From assembly GCA_021816565.1 (NCBI GenBank), contig JAKAXN010000011.1:1-27918 (forward strand): 27,918 bases of DNA. Direction: 5' to 3'. The position numbers were made by a program, and so were the translations under genes. Below the pieces are notes generated by a model. The model was not told the DNA's origin. It made no database searches and saw nothing but the letters and a program-made list of their open reading frames with translations. The DNA comes from Actinomycetes bacterium. GTDB taxonomy: Bacteria > Actinomycetota > Acidimicrobiia > Acidimicrobiales > Palsa-688. Below are positions 1-7,923 of this stretch, piece after piece. Within the stretch, counting starts at the first letter, position 1. Every line of letters begins with the position of its first letter.

Positions 1-85
1 CGCGCTCCCGGCATCCCCTACGTGCCGATCCGGGATACCTTCGGAGGTCCGCCCGCCCTACCGTTCGGGTGGGTCCACGTAGCTC

Positions 86-778
86 ATGACAGCGGTCGGT
101 ATCGTCGAGCGGATGGACCATCGATGGCCCATGCGCGTCTCGTCGCATGAGGTGATCCCCGTCGCCCTCGATACCTGGTGGCCGGCGAGAGTGCACCTCG
201 CCGAACGGGCCCAACCGGGCCAAGACGCCGCGCCGGCTGTCCGGGAATTCGATACAGCTCCCGCGTCGATTTCGGAGTTGGCGGCGCCAGTGTGGCGTAC
301 ACAGACACTCTGCGGCCGTGTGCGTGCCGAGATCGTTCCCGAGGCCGAGGACATCGATCTGTTGAGCAGTCCGGAGCAGTGGATGTGTGCTACCTGCTGG
401 CGCATCGTCGAAGGCTGGCTGGCGGCGCCGCCACCGGTCGAGGGCGAGGACGCTGCGGTGCGGTGGGTCGTTGACGCAGTCCTGGAAGTCGGCGAAGCCC
501 TGGTCGAAGGCGTGCCCCTCCCTCGTCTCGAGGCGTTACGCCGTCGCATCCGAAGCGAGATCAAAGCGACGATCGGAGGATCGGTCCAGACCTCGCGAAT
601 CGGGCCGGCGGCACTGTGGGTTCGCTCCGGTCTGGTGCAGGATGCCAAGACCCCCGAACGTTGGCAGGAGGAGATGCGTGCCGGGGTTCAGCGCCTAGAG
701 GACTCAAAGGCAGGACGGCACGTCGAGCCTCCGAGGTGGCGGGGTCACTGGCGAGAGATCACCAGGACAGGCCAGTAG
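86..778 (+). CDS. Hypothetical protein with possible Cys/His metal site
   Basis: A 230-residue ORF of unrecognised family. His37, Cys76 and a CATC pair (Cys101, Cys104) are spaced as in short zinc-binding proteins often seen on actinobacterial plasmids and integrative elements; the metal site is an inference. The second half is helical and charged, with no signal peptide or membrane segment. The start ATG has only a weak GGGTGG-like purine stretch upstream. The opposite strand has an overlapping 196-residue ORF rich in Ser, Arg and Thr that looks like a shadow. The gene lies in the mobile element and is probably accessory cargo. Coding status is likely but not certain. Confidence 0.5.
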   Translation: MTAVGIVERMDHRWPMRVSSHEVIPVALDTWWPARVHLAERAQPGQDAAPAVREFDTAPASISELAAPVWRTQTLCGRVRAEIVPEAEDIDLLSSPEQWMCATCWRIVEGWLAAPPPVEGEDAAVRWVVDAVLEVGEALVEGVPLPRLEALRRRIRSEIKATIGGSVQTSRIGPAALWVRSGLVQDAKTPERWQEEMRAGVQRLEDSKAGRHVEPPRWRGHWREITRTGQ

Positions 779-1054
779 CCCCCCTCAGGGACTCCGCGTC
801 AGCGCCTCCGCTTCCAGCCCTGCTCCTCCCTTTCCCTGTCCCCCTCTCCCCCATCCCATTCCCCTTCATGCCCATCATCCATCCCTCTGCCCCTCACACG
901 TCCCCATTCCCCTCGCCCTCCTCCAAGGCACAGACATTTGCCATCGGTGATGGCGCCCTCCGTCGAGTCGTGGTGGGACTACTGAACGGCTTTCGCCGGG
1001 CGGGCGTTCTCGACCGATGCGGAAGAGTCCGAGAGACCGGACGCGACGGACCTG
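779..1054. other. Non-coding gap with polypyrimidine tract
   Basis: About 275 bp with no convincing gene. The part from about 820 to 930 is almost pure pyrimidine on the plus strand, with only about seven G in more than 100 bases and many CCCC, CTCC and CCATCC runs. It is followed by a small perfect hairpin at 940-954 (GCCATC, loop GGT, GATGGC). No T-run follows the hairpin on either strand. The function is unknown. Confidence 0.6.
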
Positions 1055-1351
1055 TCAGGCGCTCATCTTCGATGCGGTGACGTCGTGGAAGCCGAGTTGG
1101 TTCTCAGGCTGGTAGTCGCCGTGGAGGACTTCGGGGGCGAGGTCAAGACCGTTGGGCCAGACGACGGTGCCGGCGTCGGGGTCGACGCGGACCTGCGCGA
1201 AGTAGTCGGGATCGTCGAGGGGCTCCACGAGCGTTCCACTGGCTTCACCGGGCATGAACTGGACGTCTCGCACAACACCGTCGTCGAAGAGCAGCCGCAT
1301 CAGATGGGGCCGGGGAACGGCGACGCCGACGACGGTGGGGATGGTGTTCAT
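1055..1351 (-). CDS. DUF2442 domain protein
   Basis: A 98-residue protein matching the DUF2442 pattern: an LFDDG turn, an EPLDDPDYFAQVRVD block and a TVVWPNGLDLAPEVL block near residues 60-75. Length is normal for the family. The start overlaps the stop of the upstream DUF4160 gene by four bases (ATGA at 1348-1351 on the minus strand), so the two are probably translated together. DUF4160 and DUF2442 genes often occur as neighbours, and a toxin-antitoxin role has been suspected from context; nothing here shows activity. Position inside a mobile element fits a stabilisation or defence role, which is inference only. Confidence 0.85.
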   Translation of the reverse strand: MNTIPTVVGVAVPRPHLMRLLFDDGVVRDVQFMPGEASGTLVEPLDDPDYFAQVRVDPDAGTVVWPNGLDLAPEVLHGDYQPENQLGFHDVTASKMSA

Positions 1352-1605
1352 GGCAGCGGCTCAATGCTACCGGGCGGCTCACCGGCGCTTGCTCGCTGCC
1401 ACGCCAGAAGCAGCTCAGTCTCATGTAAGGCCGCCCACTCCCTGACCAGGGCTGCCTGTCGGGCCCGAAGCGTCCCGGCCAGGATCGCCCCCGACAGATC
1501 GACCACAGCCTTGTCGTCGCCGTACCAGGCATGAACATGGGGAGGCCCGTGATCACGTACGTACATGTACACGACGATCCCGTAGAACGCGCTCAGCCGC
1601 GGCAT
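1348..1605 (-). CDS. DUF4160 domain protein
   Basis: An 85-residue protein of the DUF4160 family, recognised from the N-terminal MPRLSAFYGIVVYMYVRDHG and the PPHVHAWYGDDKA block, with a C-terminal EWAALHETELLLAW helix. It is the first gene of a two-gene unit with the DUF2442 gene, overlapping it by four bases. There is no clear Shine-Dalgarno before the ATG. Eleven bases upstream of the start lies an 18-bp palindrome (1616-1633) that could bind an autoregulator. The biochemical function is not known. Family assignment is confident; a toxin or antitoxin role is a guess. Confidence 0.85.
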   Translation of the reverse strand: MPRLSAFYGIVVYMYVRDHGPPHVHAWYGDDKAVVDLSGAILAGTLRARQAALVREWAALHETELLLAWQRASAGEPPGSIEPLP

Positions 1606-1615
1606 GAGCCCATGA

Positions 1616-1633
1616 TGTCAACGGCCGATGACA
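1616..1633. promoter_or_regulatory. Palindrome upstream of DUF4160/DUF2442 operon
   Basis: TGTCAACGGCCGATGACA is an inverted repeat in which 16 of 18 bases pair; only the A/A pair flanking the central CGGCCG breaks symmetry. It lies 11 bp upstream of the DUF4160 start. This position suits an operator for autoregulation of a small two-gene unit. The operator role is inferred from symmetry and location. Confidence 0.45.
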
Positions 1634-1663
1634 ACTGCGTTCGGAGCGGCCTGGACAGACGGC

Positions 1664-4600
1664 CTACAGGTCGATGCTGATCGAAGGGCCGGGCTGGTGC
1701 AGCTGTTGGTAGAGCTGGTGCTGGATGTGGATGCTCATCGACGGATCTGACGGCCAAGGCTTCGGCCTCATCTTGGGCGGATCGTTCAGGTGGATCTTCG
1801 GCTTTGACGCGGCCTCGTGGATGGCCCGGTCCAGGTCGGCCAGGTCACGCAGCGGGTCCTCCATGCCAGCTGGTCGTTGCTGGCAGCGACCAACCGAAGC
1901 TCGCTCCGGGAGGGTCTCGACCTGTTCGAGGATGGTTCTTCTGGCCGCCTTCAAACGGTCGGGGCCGTAGGCGGCGGGATGTCCGTCTCTGGCCGCGTCC
2001 ACGACCGCCTCGGCCCAGTAGAGCTTCAACTGTTCGTCGAGGGTGGCGATGCGCTCGTGGCGCCACTGGTTGGCCCGGTCGAAGGCGACTCCTTCCGCCT
2101 GATGGGATCGAAGCTTGTCGTGCTCGGCCCGGGCGGCTTGGAGCCGCTGTTGTTCTCTTTCGACCGACCCGGTCTGGATCTCAACCTCACGGGCAGCCCG
2201 ATGATGCCCCTGCCGGCGGCTGGGTGTCATGCCGCGGATGCCGCCGGTGCGGTCCTGCTCGCCTTGCCAGTGGGCGAGCCGTGCCTCGGCGTCGGCTAGG
2301 TCCCGCTGGCGGACGGCGACGGTCTGTTCCGCTCGACTCACCCTGTCAGTCTCATCGGCGGGGCGCTGGGCGAGGTGCCTGCGATGGTCGACCTGAGCGG
2401 CTCGAACCCGTTGCTCGTAGCGGTAGGGGTCGTCGACCGCCGCGAAGGTCTTGGGCTGGGCCCGGGCCAGGGCGGCGGCGATCTGCTCGGCCGGAGTGGA
2501 ATGCGGCTGGACGAGACGGCCGCCGTGATCACCCGGGTCACCGACGGCCTGGGGTCGGGTGTTCCAGGTGTGGGTGGGCTTGATGGACCGGGACTGGCCT
2601 ACATAGCCCCGGTAGCGGTCCAAGGCGGGGGTGGCCAGCAGGTGCGCCTGGTCCCAGGTGCCGCCTTGCACCCCGTCGATCGTGCGGGCCCACGCATGCG
2701 AGACCTGGGGACGCCCGTCGGCTCCTCTGGCGGTGGCGAAGTCGGCGGGTATGAGCACCGGCTGGAGGCGGCTCTCTGTGGTCACTATCATCCCCCCCTC
2801 GGTCACGGCGATGACGGTGGCAACGGTGCCGTTGGTGACCCGGTCGCCGTCGCCGAGGGAAATGTGGGCGTGCAGCAGGACACGGTCGCCGGCCTGATAT
2901 CGGCGGGGACCGGTCCAGCCGGGCCCTTCCAAAGCAACTCCGGAGATGACTCCCTGATCGGCCAGGTCGCTCCGTATGCGATCCGCTAGGGCCTCGCAGT
3001 CGTTGTGGCTGACCGCCAGGGCGGCCACCCGATTGGCCCCGTATGTCTCGATGTCGGCCAGCACCGCATCGGCCATCGCCTCCAGGGCGTGGTCGCGGTC
3101 TTCGAAATGGTGCTCCCAGCCAGCCTCGTCGCGTAGGTCTTGGCTGTCGGTGATCCGCCCGGCCCTGAAGCTGGTGAGGGCTTCGCGTTCGACCGGGTCG
3201 GCCTGGCGGCGGTTCACCGTCAACTCCGCCACCGGAACCCTGCCCTGACGGGCGTGGCCGGCGATCCACTGGGCGAGGCCCCCGGCGGCGACGGGCTGGG
3301 CCTGGAGAGGGTCGCCGACCATCCACACCCTCGACCCCGGACAGGCGGCCGACGCAGAGAGGATGGCGTGGGCTTCGCTGGTTGAAAGCTGGGAGAACTC
3401 ATCGACCACGACGACGGTGCCCGGCTCGAGCCGTCTGTCGCTGCGGGCGAAGCGGGCCACGGTGACCGCGTCGATGCCGACCCGGCGCAGCTGTTCGACC
3501 GCCTGATTGGTGGTCGATACCGCCAGCACGGGGCGGCCGGCCCGACCGGCGGCGTCGACCGCTGCCGCCACGGTGGTGGTTTTGCCGTAGCCGGCCGGGG
3601 AGATCAGAGCGCGCAGCGCCGGTCCCGCCCCGCAGAACACCTCGACCGCGGCAGCCTGGTCGTCCCCCAGCCGGCTCGCCCCGGCGACGGCGTCGACGAC
3701 GTCCGACCGGTCGAAAGGGTCCACCCGCCGCTCACGCAGCTGGGCAAGAAGGGTCAGGACACGGTCCTCCAGGCGACGATGCTCCACCGTCGACCAGCGG
3801 CCCGGCGCCCGACCCGCGGTGTCCCGGTCGAAAAGACGGACCACCCGGTCGGAGTTCAAGAACCGCCACGTGATGGCCTCGATGTCCGACACTTTGAGAC
3901 GGCCGGCGCCCCAGGCGGCTACCGCCTCGACCACCTGCGCCTCGCCGAAGCGGGAATCGTGGGCACACAGGCCGACCTCGGGGTCGACCAGCCGGTTGAA
4001 CAGCCCGCGCAGGTCAGTGCGACTGATCCCCGGGGTCGGTGACCCGTCCGTCCGGACGGCATCGAGGAGTGCCGGGCCGGAGGGCAGGCCGACGGCTCGG
4101 GCCTCGTGCTCCCAGCGCTCGCGGAGGTGCTCTGGGGTGAGGCTGTGATCCTTGGCCGGGCGGGTTGCCACGCTGGCCGCCTCATCGGCCACCATCCGGG
4201 CCTTGGCGCTGGAGGGCATGGCACCGGCCGCGGCGAGATGCTCCTCGATCTGCACACTCCGCTTGGAGAAGGCCCTCAACTGGGCCTCGCTTATCCCGAC
4301 CATCTCTCGGCAGCCATTGCGATCCGCCCCCCAGCCCACCCCCAGTCGATCGGACAAGCGGCGACGCAACTCCTCCTGGTAGACACTGCCAGCCGCCTTG
4401 GCCCACTTGTAGAGCGCGGTGGCGTCCAGGGACAGCCACCGGCCGTCGTCTCGTTGCACCAAGTTCACGATCACCGCGTGCGTGTGCAACTGCGGATCCC
4501 CCGCGCGTGAAGTCCGGTGCACGAACGTCGCCACCAGCCAACCCGATGTCGCCGCCCGCAGCCGGACCCCCAGCCGTTGGCGGCGAGTGACCGCAGCATG

Positions 4601-4972
4601 CTTCTCCACGAACTCCAGAGCAGCTTCGACCGCCTCGACATGGGCGATCGAGATCACCGACGCCACCTCCGGTCCCCCGAACGCCCACAACAACGAGACG
4701 CTCTTGGGGGCGCTGAAGGTGGCATCGATCGCCCGGACCGTCGGCTTACGGCCAGAGCCGGCCATCAACAACTCGCCGCTGTCCGGGTGGCGCCGGTCGA
4801 TCAGAGCCCGCAGCACATCGCCGTCCACCACCCCGGCCAGGCTCAGCCGGGCCGCCAGACGGCCTGTCCAGACCCCCGGCGCCTCTCCCGAGCCCAGGTA
4901 GTAGTCCTCCAGCCCGCCGGCAACCTGGCGCAGCACGTACTCGGCGTCGGTCAGCTTCGCCAAGCGCAACAC
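1664..4972 (-). CDS. TrwC/TraA-type (MobF) relaxase-helicase
   Basis: A 1102-residue conjugative relaxase fused to a RecD-like helicase. The N-terminal relaxase domain has paired tyrosines Tyr24 and Tyr25, the likely nicking residues, and a histidine triad at His152, His163 and His165 (within DPQLHTHAVIVN) for the metal. The helicase part shows Walker A GYGKTT near residues 461-466, Walker B VVVVDEF near 520-526, a VGDPLQAQPV motif near 552-561, and a late helicase motif around IDGVQGGTWD and YVGQSRS. Residues from about 870 to 1010 are Arg/Glu/Gln-rich and look coiled-coil. It would nick oriT and unwind the transferred strand. The GTG start is followed at once by TTG. It is divergent from the HTH gene across the repeat-rich region. 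Confidence 0.93.
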   Translation of the reverse strand: MLRLAKLTDAEYVLRQVAGGLEDYYLGSGEAPGVWTGRLAARLSLAGVVDGDVLRALIDRRHPDSGELLMAGSGRKPTVRAIDATFSAPKSVSLLWAFGGPEVASVISIAHVEAVEAALEFVEKHAAVTRRQRLGVRLRAATSGWLVATFVHRTSRAGDPQLHTHAVIVNLVQRDDGRWLSLDATALYKWAKAAGSVYQEELRRRLSDRLGVGWGADRNGCREMVGISEAQLRAFSKRSVQIEEHLAAAGAMPSSAKARMVADEAASVATRPAKDHSLTPEHLRERWEHEARAVGLPSGPALLDAVRTDGSPTPGISRTDLRGLFNRLVDPEVGLCAHDSRFGEAQVVEAVAAWGAGRLKVSDIEAITWRFLNSDRVVRLFDRDTAGRAPGRWSTVEHRRLEDRVLTLLAQLRERRVDPFDRSDVVDAVAGASRLGDDQAAAVEVFCGAGPALRALISPAGYGKTTTVAAAVDAAGRAGRPVLAVSTTNQAVEQLRRVGIDAVTVARFARSDRRLEPGTVVVVDEFSQLSTSEAHAILSASAACPGSRVWMVGDPLQAQPVAAGGLAQWIAGHARQGRVPVAELTVNRRQADPVEREALTSFRAGRITDSQDLRDEAGWEHHFEDRDHALEAMADAVLADIETYGANRVAALAVSHNDCEALADRIRSDLADQGVISGVALEGPGWTGPRRYQAGDRVLLHAHISLGDGDRVTNGTVATVIAVTEGGMIVTTESRLQPVLIPADFATARGADGRPQVSHAWARTIDGVQGGTWDQAHLLATPALDRYRGYVGQSRSIKPTHTWNTRPQAVGDPGDHGGRLVQPHSTPAEQIAAALARAQPKTFAAVDDPYRYEQRVRAAQVDHRRHLAQRPADETDRVSRAEQTVAVRQRDLADAEARLAHWQGEQDRTGGIRGMTPSRRQGHHRAAREVEIQTGSVEREQQRLQAARAEHDKLRSHQAEGVAFDRANQWRHERIATLDEQLKLYWAEAVVDAARDGHPAAYGPDRLKAARRTILEQVETLPERASVGRCQQRPAGMEDPLRDLADLDRAIHEAASKPKIHLNDPPKMRPKPWPSDPSMSIHIQHQLYQQLHQPGPSISIDL

Positions 4973-5462
4973 GGCTCAGCCCACCTTCGACACGGCGCGA
5001 TCGACGATCGTCATCACGACATAAACGGCGCGCCAGCAAGCCCTGACTCAGCGCCCAGGTCAGCGGTGGACGGCTATGGACCGGCGAATCTGCCGAGACC
5101 GCGAACGTCCCGAACCGAGACAGGTGGTTCCTTCCGGGGATGGGGAACCGGCGTCGGGCGTCGTGGGGAAGCGCTTACAGTCGGCGCGCACCTGCTCGTC
5201 GGCGGTGCAGACGGCCAGGTGGGGAACACGACGGGCCTGCCCATGGGGAACCGATGATCCCGTCGAGCCCCCTCGCCCGCCCCGTGGCTTCCCCACCAAT
5301 TCCCTCGAACGGAAGCGAAGTGGGGAACTTTCTGGGGAACGCCATCCGGATCATCACCGCCATGACCCTCCGGGCTTGGCCCACGGACGGCGGACAGCTG
5401 GCCACCACACAGCCCATAGGTGTGATGACACGCCGACCGATGCCCGGCAAGAAAAAGCCGAC
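4973..5462. promoter_or_regulatory. Repeat-rich intergenic control region; oriT or replication-origin candidate
   Basis: About 490 bp between the divergent relaxase and HTH genes. It holds a perfect 10-bp palindrome GACGATCGTC (5003-5012), GGCGCGCC (5027-5034), and an inverted repeat CTGAC/GTCAG with an 11-base loop (5043-5063). It also holds a cluster of seven TGGGGAA copies (5141-5340) and a CACAC/GTGTG inverted repeat near 5406-5425. An oriT beside a MobF relaxase gene is common, and iteron-like arrays are typical of Rep, Xis or transcription-factor binding. Which role applies cannot be decided from sequence alone. Confidence 0.5.
5141..5340. repeat. Cluster of seven TGGGGAA(C/G) repeats
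   Basis: Direct copies of TGGGGAA start at 5141, 5164, 5220, 5244, 5321 and 5333, and an inverted copy lies at 5288-5295. Five of the six direct copies continue with C; the 5164 copy and the inverted copy continue with G. Two pairs are spaced 23 and 24 bases apart. Seven 8-mers of this kind in 200 bp are far beyond chance and indicate binding sites for an element-encoded protein. Confidence 0.7.
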
Positions 5463-6653
5463 ATGACCCGCCGCTCCGGTCCGCAGGCCGCTGACCAGCC
5501 AATTCAGGTCAGGAAAGTGGCCAAAGCAAGGAGTCGAGCAAGGACTTTGGAAGGACTCAGCAAGGACTCGAGCAAGGACTTTGGAAGTGTCGAATTCCAT
5601 CATCAGCGCATGGACGCGTTCGCCTCCATCACCGACGAGTGGGACGCCGTCGCCGACACCGCTCGGGCTCGCACGGCGATCGCCGCCTGGGCACAGCGCC
5701 ACCCGGCCCTAGCCAGCTACCGCTCCCCCGCCGACCTGGTCGCCACCATCAACCGGCCCGGACACCCCGAACTGTCGTGCGCCCTGCTCGCCGACCTCCT
5801 CGTCGTCGCCGAGGACGACCCCCTGGCCCAGCTCGCTGTCCTTCAGGCCCTACTCCCCGGGGTCCTTCGGGTCGTCTCTCGACGTTGGAAGACCGCCAGT
5901 GGCAGTGGCCCGTGGACGGCACAGGCGGATCTTGCCGCCGACACCGTTTCAGCCGCATGGGAAGCCATACGCCAACATGCCGGCGAGCACCACTGCCGAC
6001 CCGCACGTCTCATAGTCAAACGCGTCGAACGACGACTGCGCACCGTCCACGATGCACACCGCCGGGAAACATTGCGTCTCGTCCCGATCCTGGACAGCAG
6101 CTCTGTGGCCGCTACTCACGAATGCCGTGCAGAGGAGGAGTTCGCGGCCGCGATCGAGGAGGCCGTCGCTACCGGGCAACTCGACCGGGCCACCGTGGCG
6201 GTCGCCTACCGAGTCGCGATCCTCGGCGAATCAGCCCGCATGGCTGGCCACCGACACCGCCTCGCTCCCGGCGAAGCCCGGGACTCACTTCGTCTCGTGC
6301 TCGACGTCCTCGCGGGAGAGACCCGAGCGCCGCGTGCAGGTCAACCCTCCCGCCCTCCCCTGCCCGCTGAACCCGAGGAGGACCCCGTAATGCGTCCCGT
6401 TCACCACGATCCGAACACCGGCCCGAAAGTCGAGCGAGCGGCGATCACGCCCCTTCTGCTCACCGTCAAACAGGCTGCGGCCCTACTCGGCATCGGGCGC
6501 TCCACCCTGTACGAGCTCCTCGATGCGGGGCAGCTTCGCTCGGTCAAGGTCGGCGCCAGCCGCCGCGTCCCGCTCCAGGAGGTGCACGGCTACATCGACC
6601 GGCTCCTCGACGCCGAGGAGGGGCCGACGGGCGCCGTCACATCCGCTTCGTAG
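5463..6653 (+). CDS. Element protein of unknown function with C-terminal excisionase-like HTH
   Basis: One open frame with several possible starts. ATG 5463 gives 396 residues; ATG 5610 (protein beginning MDAFASITDEWDAVAD) gives 347 and is a serious alternative, because the 34-bp tandem repeats at 5526-5593 lie between the two and look non-coding. Neither start has a clear Shine-Dalgarno. The larger N-terminal part is helical, has no motif I can name with confidence, and resembles uncharacterised regulators found near integrases in actinobacterial elements. The last 70 residues form a MerR-like excisionase HTH (LLTVKQAAALLGIGRSTLYE followed by KVGASRRVPLQEV). An internal in-frame ATG at 6390 with GAGGAG nine bases upstream could yield the HTH part alone. 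The integrase follows 30 bp downstream. Confidence 0.7.
   Translation: MTRRSGPQAADQPIQVRKVAKARSRARTLEGLSKDSSKDFGSVEFHHQRMDAFASITDEWDAVADTARARTAIAAWAQRHPALASYRSPADLVATINRPGHPELSCALLADLLVVAEDDPLAQLAVLQALLPGVLRVVSRRWKTASGSGPWTAQADLAADTVSAAWEAIRQHAGEHHCRPARLIVKRVERRLRTVHDAHRRETLRLVPILDSSSVAATHECRAEEEFAAAIEEAVATGQLDRATVAVAYRVAILGESARMAGHRHRLAPGEARDSLRLVLDVLAGETRAPRAGQPSRPPLPAEPEEDPVMRPVHHDPNTGPKVERAAITPLLLTVKQAAALLGIGRSTLYELLDAGQLRSVKVGASRRVPLQEVHGYIDRLLDAEEGPTGAVTSAS
5526..5593 (+). repeat. Two tandem 34-bp imperfect repeats
   Basis: Copies at 5526-5559 and 5560-5593 differ at one internal base and in the last six positions. Each contains GCAAGGA twice, giving four GCAAGGA boxes starting at 5526, 5538, 5560 and 5572. 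The 34-base period is not a multiple of three, so the repeat is not conserved as protein, which argues for a DNA-level role. It lies just upstream of ATG 5610. Confidence 0.75.
6390..6653 (+). CDS. Possible internally initiated excisionase-like protein (same frame)
   Basis: ATG 6390 is preceded by GAGGAG at 6375-6380 with nine bases of spacing, the best ribosome-binding site in this ORF. The 87-residue product would consist almost entirely of a helix-turn-helix of the excisionase/MerR type, with VKQAAALLGIGRSTLYELL as recognition unit and a wing around KVGASRRVP. Stand-alone excisionases of this size directly before a tyrosine integrase are the rule in actinobacterial integrative elements. 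The unusual point is that the upstream frame is open without a stop, so the same domain is also the tail of a larger protein. Whether both forms are made is inference. Confidence 0.5.
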   Translation: MRPVHHDPNTGPKVERAAITPLLLTVKQAAALLGIGRSTLYELLDAGQLRSVKVGASRRVPLQEVHGYIDRLLDAEEGPTGAVTSAS

Positions 6654-6683
6654 GCTCGTCACGAGCACCCGAGGAGGCACAGC

Positions 6684-7835
6684 ATGGCCCACATCCAGCG
6701 CCGCCGGACAACGACCGGTGAGTGGCGATACGACGTCCGTTGGCGAGCCGGAGATGCGGAGAGATCGAAGAGCTTCGCCCGCCGCAAGGACGCCGACGCC
6801 TACAAGGCCAAGGTCGAGGGAGACGAGCTCGTCGGCATCGTCGCCGACCCCCGCCCCGGCAAGGTCACGTTCGCGTCGTACGCGGCCGGATGGCTCGACA
6901 GTCGGGTGGTCAACGGCCGTCCACTATCCAACTCCACCCGCTACGGGTACGAGAGACTGCTCGACCGCAACATCCTCCCCCACCTTGGGTCCATGCCACT
7001 GCGGGCGATTACGCCCGAACAGGTTCGCACTTGGTACGGCACCGTCACCGCAGCCTCTGGGCACGACCAGACGGCCAAGAGCTACCGGCTCCTGAGCGCC
7101 ATCCTCAACACCGCTGTCAGCGATGAGCGGATCGCCCGCAACCCCTGCCGCATCCGCGGAGGGGGCCGGGAGAAGGCGCCGGAGCGCCCGATGCCGACCA
7201 CCGCTGAGGTGCTCGCCCTCGTCGAAGCCATGCCGGCCCGGTACCGCCTGGTGCTCGTCCTCGCCGGCATGGGCGGCCTCCGCATGGGCGAAATACTGGG
7301 CCTCCGACTGTCCGACGTCGACCCGCTTCGCGAGGCCGTCCACATTCGCCAGGCCGCCCTGGAGATTCCCGGAATGGGCCGGGTCGTCAAGAGCCCCAAG
7401 TCGGCCGCTGGACGGCGCACGGTGGTCCTGCCGAAGCAGGCCATAGAAGCCATCTCCGCCCACCTGGAAGCCTTCGGCTGCGCCGACAGCGGTGAGCTCA
7501 TCACCGACCCCAAGGGCGGACCGGCCCACAGGTCCAGGATCTCAGACGCCTGGACCGAGGCGAAGGCGACGGTCGGAGTCGACCCCGAGATGCACCCCCA
7601 TGACCTCCGCCACCACGCCGCCACTCTCATGGCCCAGATGCCGGGCATCACCACCAAGGAACTGATGGCGCGGATCGGCCATTCGTCCCCCCGGGCGGCC
7701 CTCATCTACCAACACGCGACGGCCGAGCGGGATCGCCAGGTGGCGGCCTTCCTGGAGGCGCAGATCGACGCAGCGACACCCGCCAAGCCCCGGCTGGTGG
7801 CTCTCCCGGACGCCCGAAACAGCACCGCGAAATAA
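6684..7835 (+). CDS. Tyrosine recombinase / phage-type integrase
   Basis: A 383-residue site-specific integrase. The N-terminal part (about 1-60) is a small arm-type DNA-binding domain, 61-160 is the SAM-like core-binding domain, and 170-355 is the catalytic domain. Visible catalytic residues are Arg200 (GGLRMGEILGL), His306 and Arg309 (HPHDLRHHAA), His333 (IGHSS) and the nucleophile Tyr342 (ALIYQHAT). The start has a good site, GAGGAGG with seven bases of spacing. It follows the excisionase-like HTH by 30 bp, probably in one transcript. The gene ends 88 bp from the 3' end of tRNA-Cys, which is the likely attachment site. Length and active site are complete, so it should be functional. Confidence 0.95.
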   Translation: MAHIQRRRTTTGEWRYDVRWRAGDAERSKSFARRKDADAYKAKVEGDELVGIVADPRPGKVTFASYAAGWLDSRVVNGRPLSNSTRYGYERLLDRNILPHLGSMPLRAITPEQVRTWYGTVTAASGHDQTAKSYRLLSAILNTAVSDERIARNPCRIRGGGREKAPERPMPTTAEVLALVEAMPARYRLVLVLAGMGGLRMGEILGLRLSDVDPLREAVHIRQAALEIPGMGRVVKSPKSAAGRRTVVLPKQAIEAISAHLEAFGCADSGELITDPKGGPAHRSRISDAWTEAKATVGVDPEMHPHDLRHHAATLMAQMPGITTKELMARIGHSSPRAALIYQHATAERDRQVAAFLEAQIDAATPAKPRLVALPDARNSTAK

Positions 7836-7923
7836 ACGCGCCGCGGGATTTTCGCGGGATGGAGAGCCAGGCTCCGACACCATCGATCAGCACAAACAGC
7901 ATCTGACCTGCGGCGATGTAGGG

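Larger units (their letters stand above)
1..7923. mobile_element. Integrative mobile element (right-hand part), inserted at tRNA-Cys
   Basis: The segment holds a MobF-type relaxase, an excisionase-like HTH, a tyrosine integrase and several small accessory genes. It ends at the 3' end of a minus-strand tRNA-Cys gene, and the integrase stop is only 88 bp from that tRNA. This is the standard arrangement of tRNA-integrated actinobacterial elements. No type IV secretion or FtsK/Tra pump gene is seen, so within the window it looks mobilizable rather than self-transmissible; the rest may lie to the left. I found no second copy of the tRNA 3' sequence inside the window, so the left attachment site must be outside. 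The right boundary is placed at the tRNA by inference. Confidence 0.72.

Noticed and set aside
58..648. 196-residue minus-strand ORF opposite the first gene
   Set aside because: Low-complexity Ser/Arg/Thr-rich translation with no domain; typical antisense shadow in high-GC DNA.
940..954. Perfect GCCATC/GATGGC hairpin as terminator
   Set aside because: Only six pairs and no T-run on either strand; too weak to call.
5003..5063. Palindromes as a defined oriT nic site
   Set aside because: GACGATCGTC, GGCGCGCC and the CTGAC/GTCAG pair are suggestive, but no known nic consensus can be matched, so no exact oriT is claimed.
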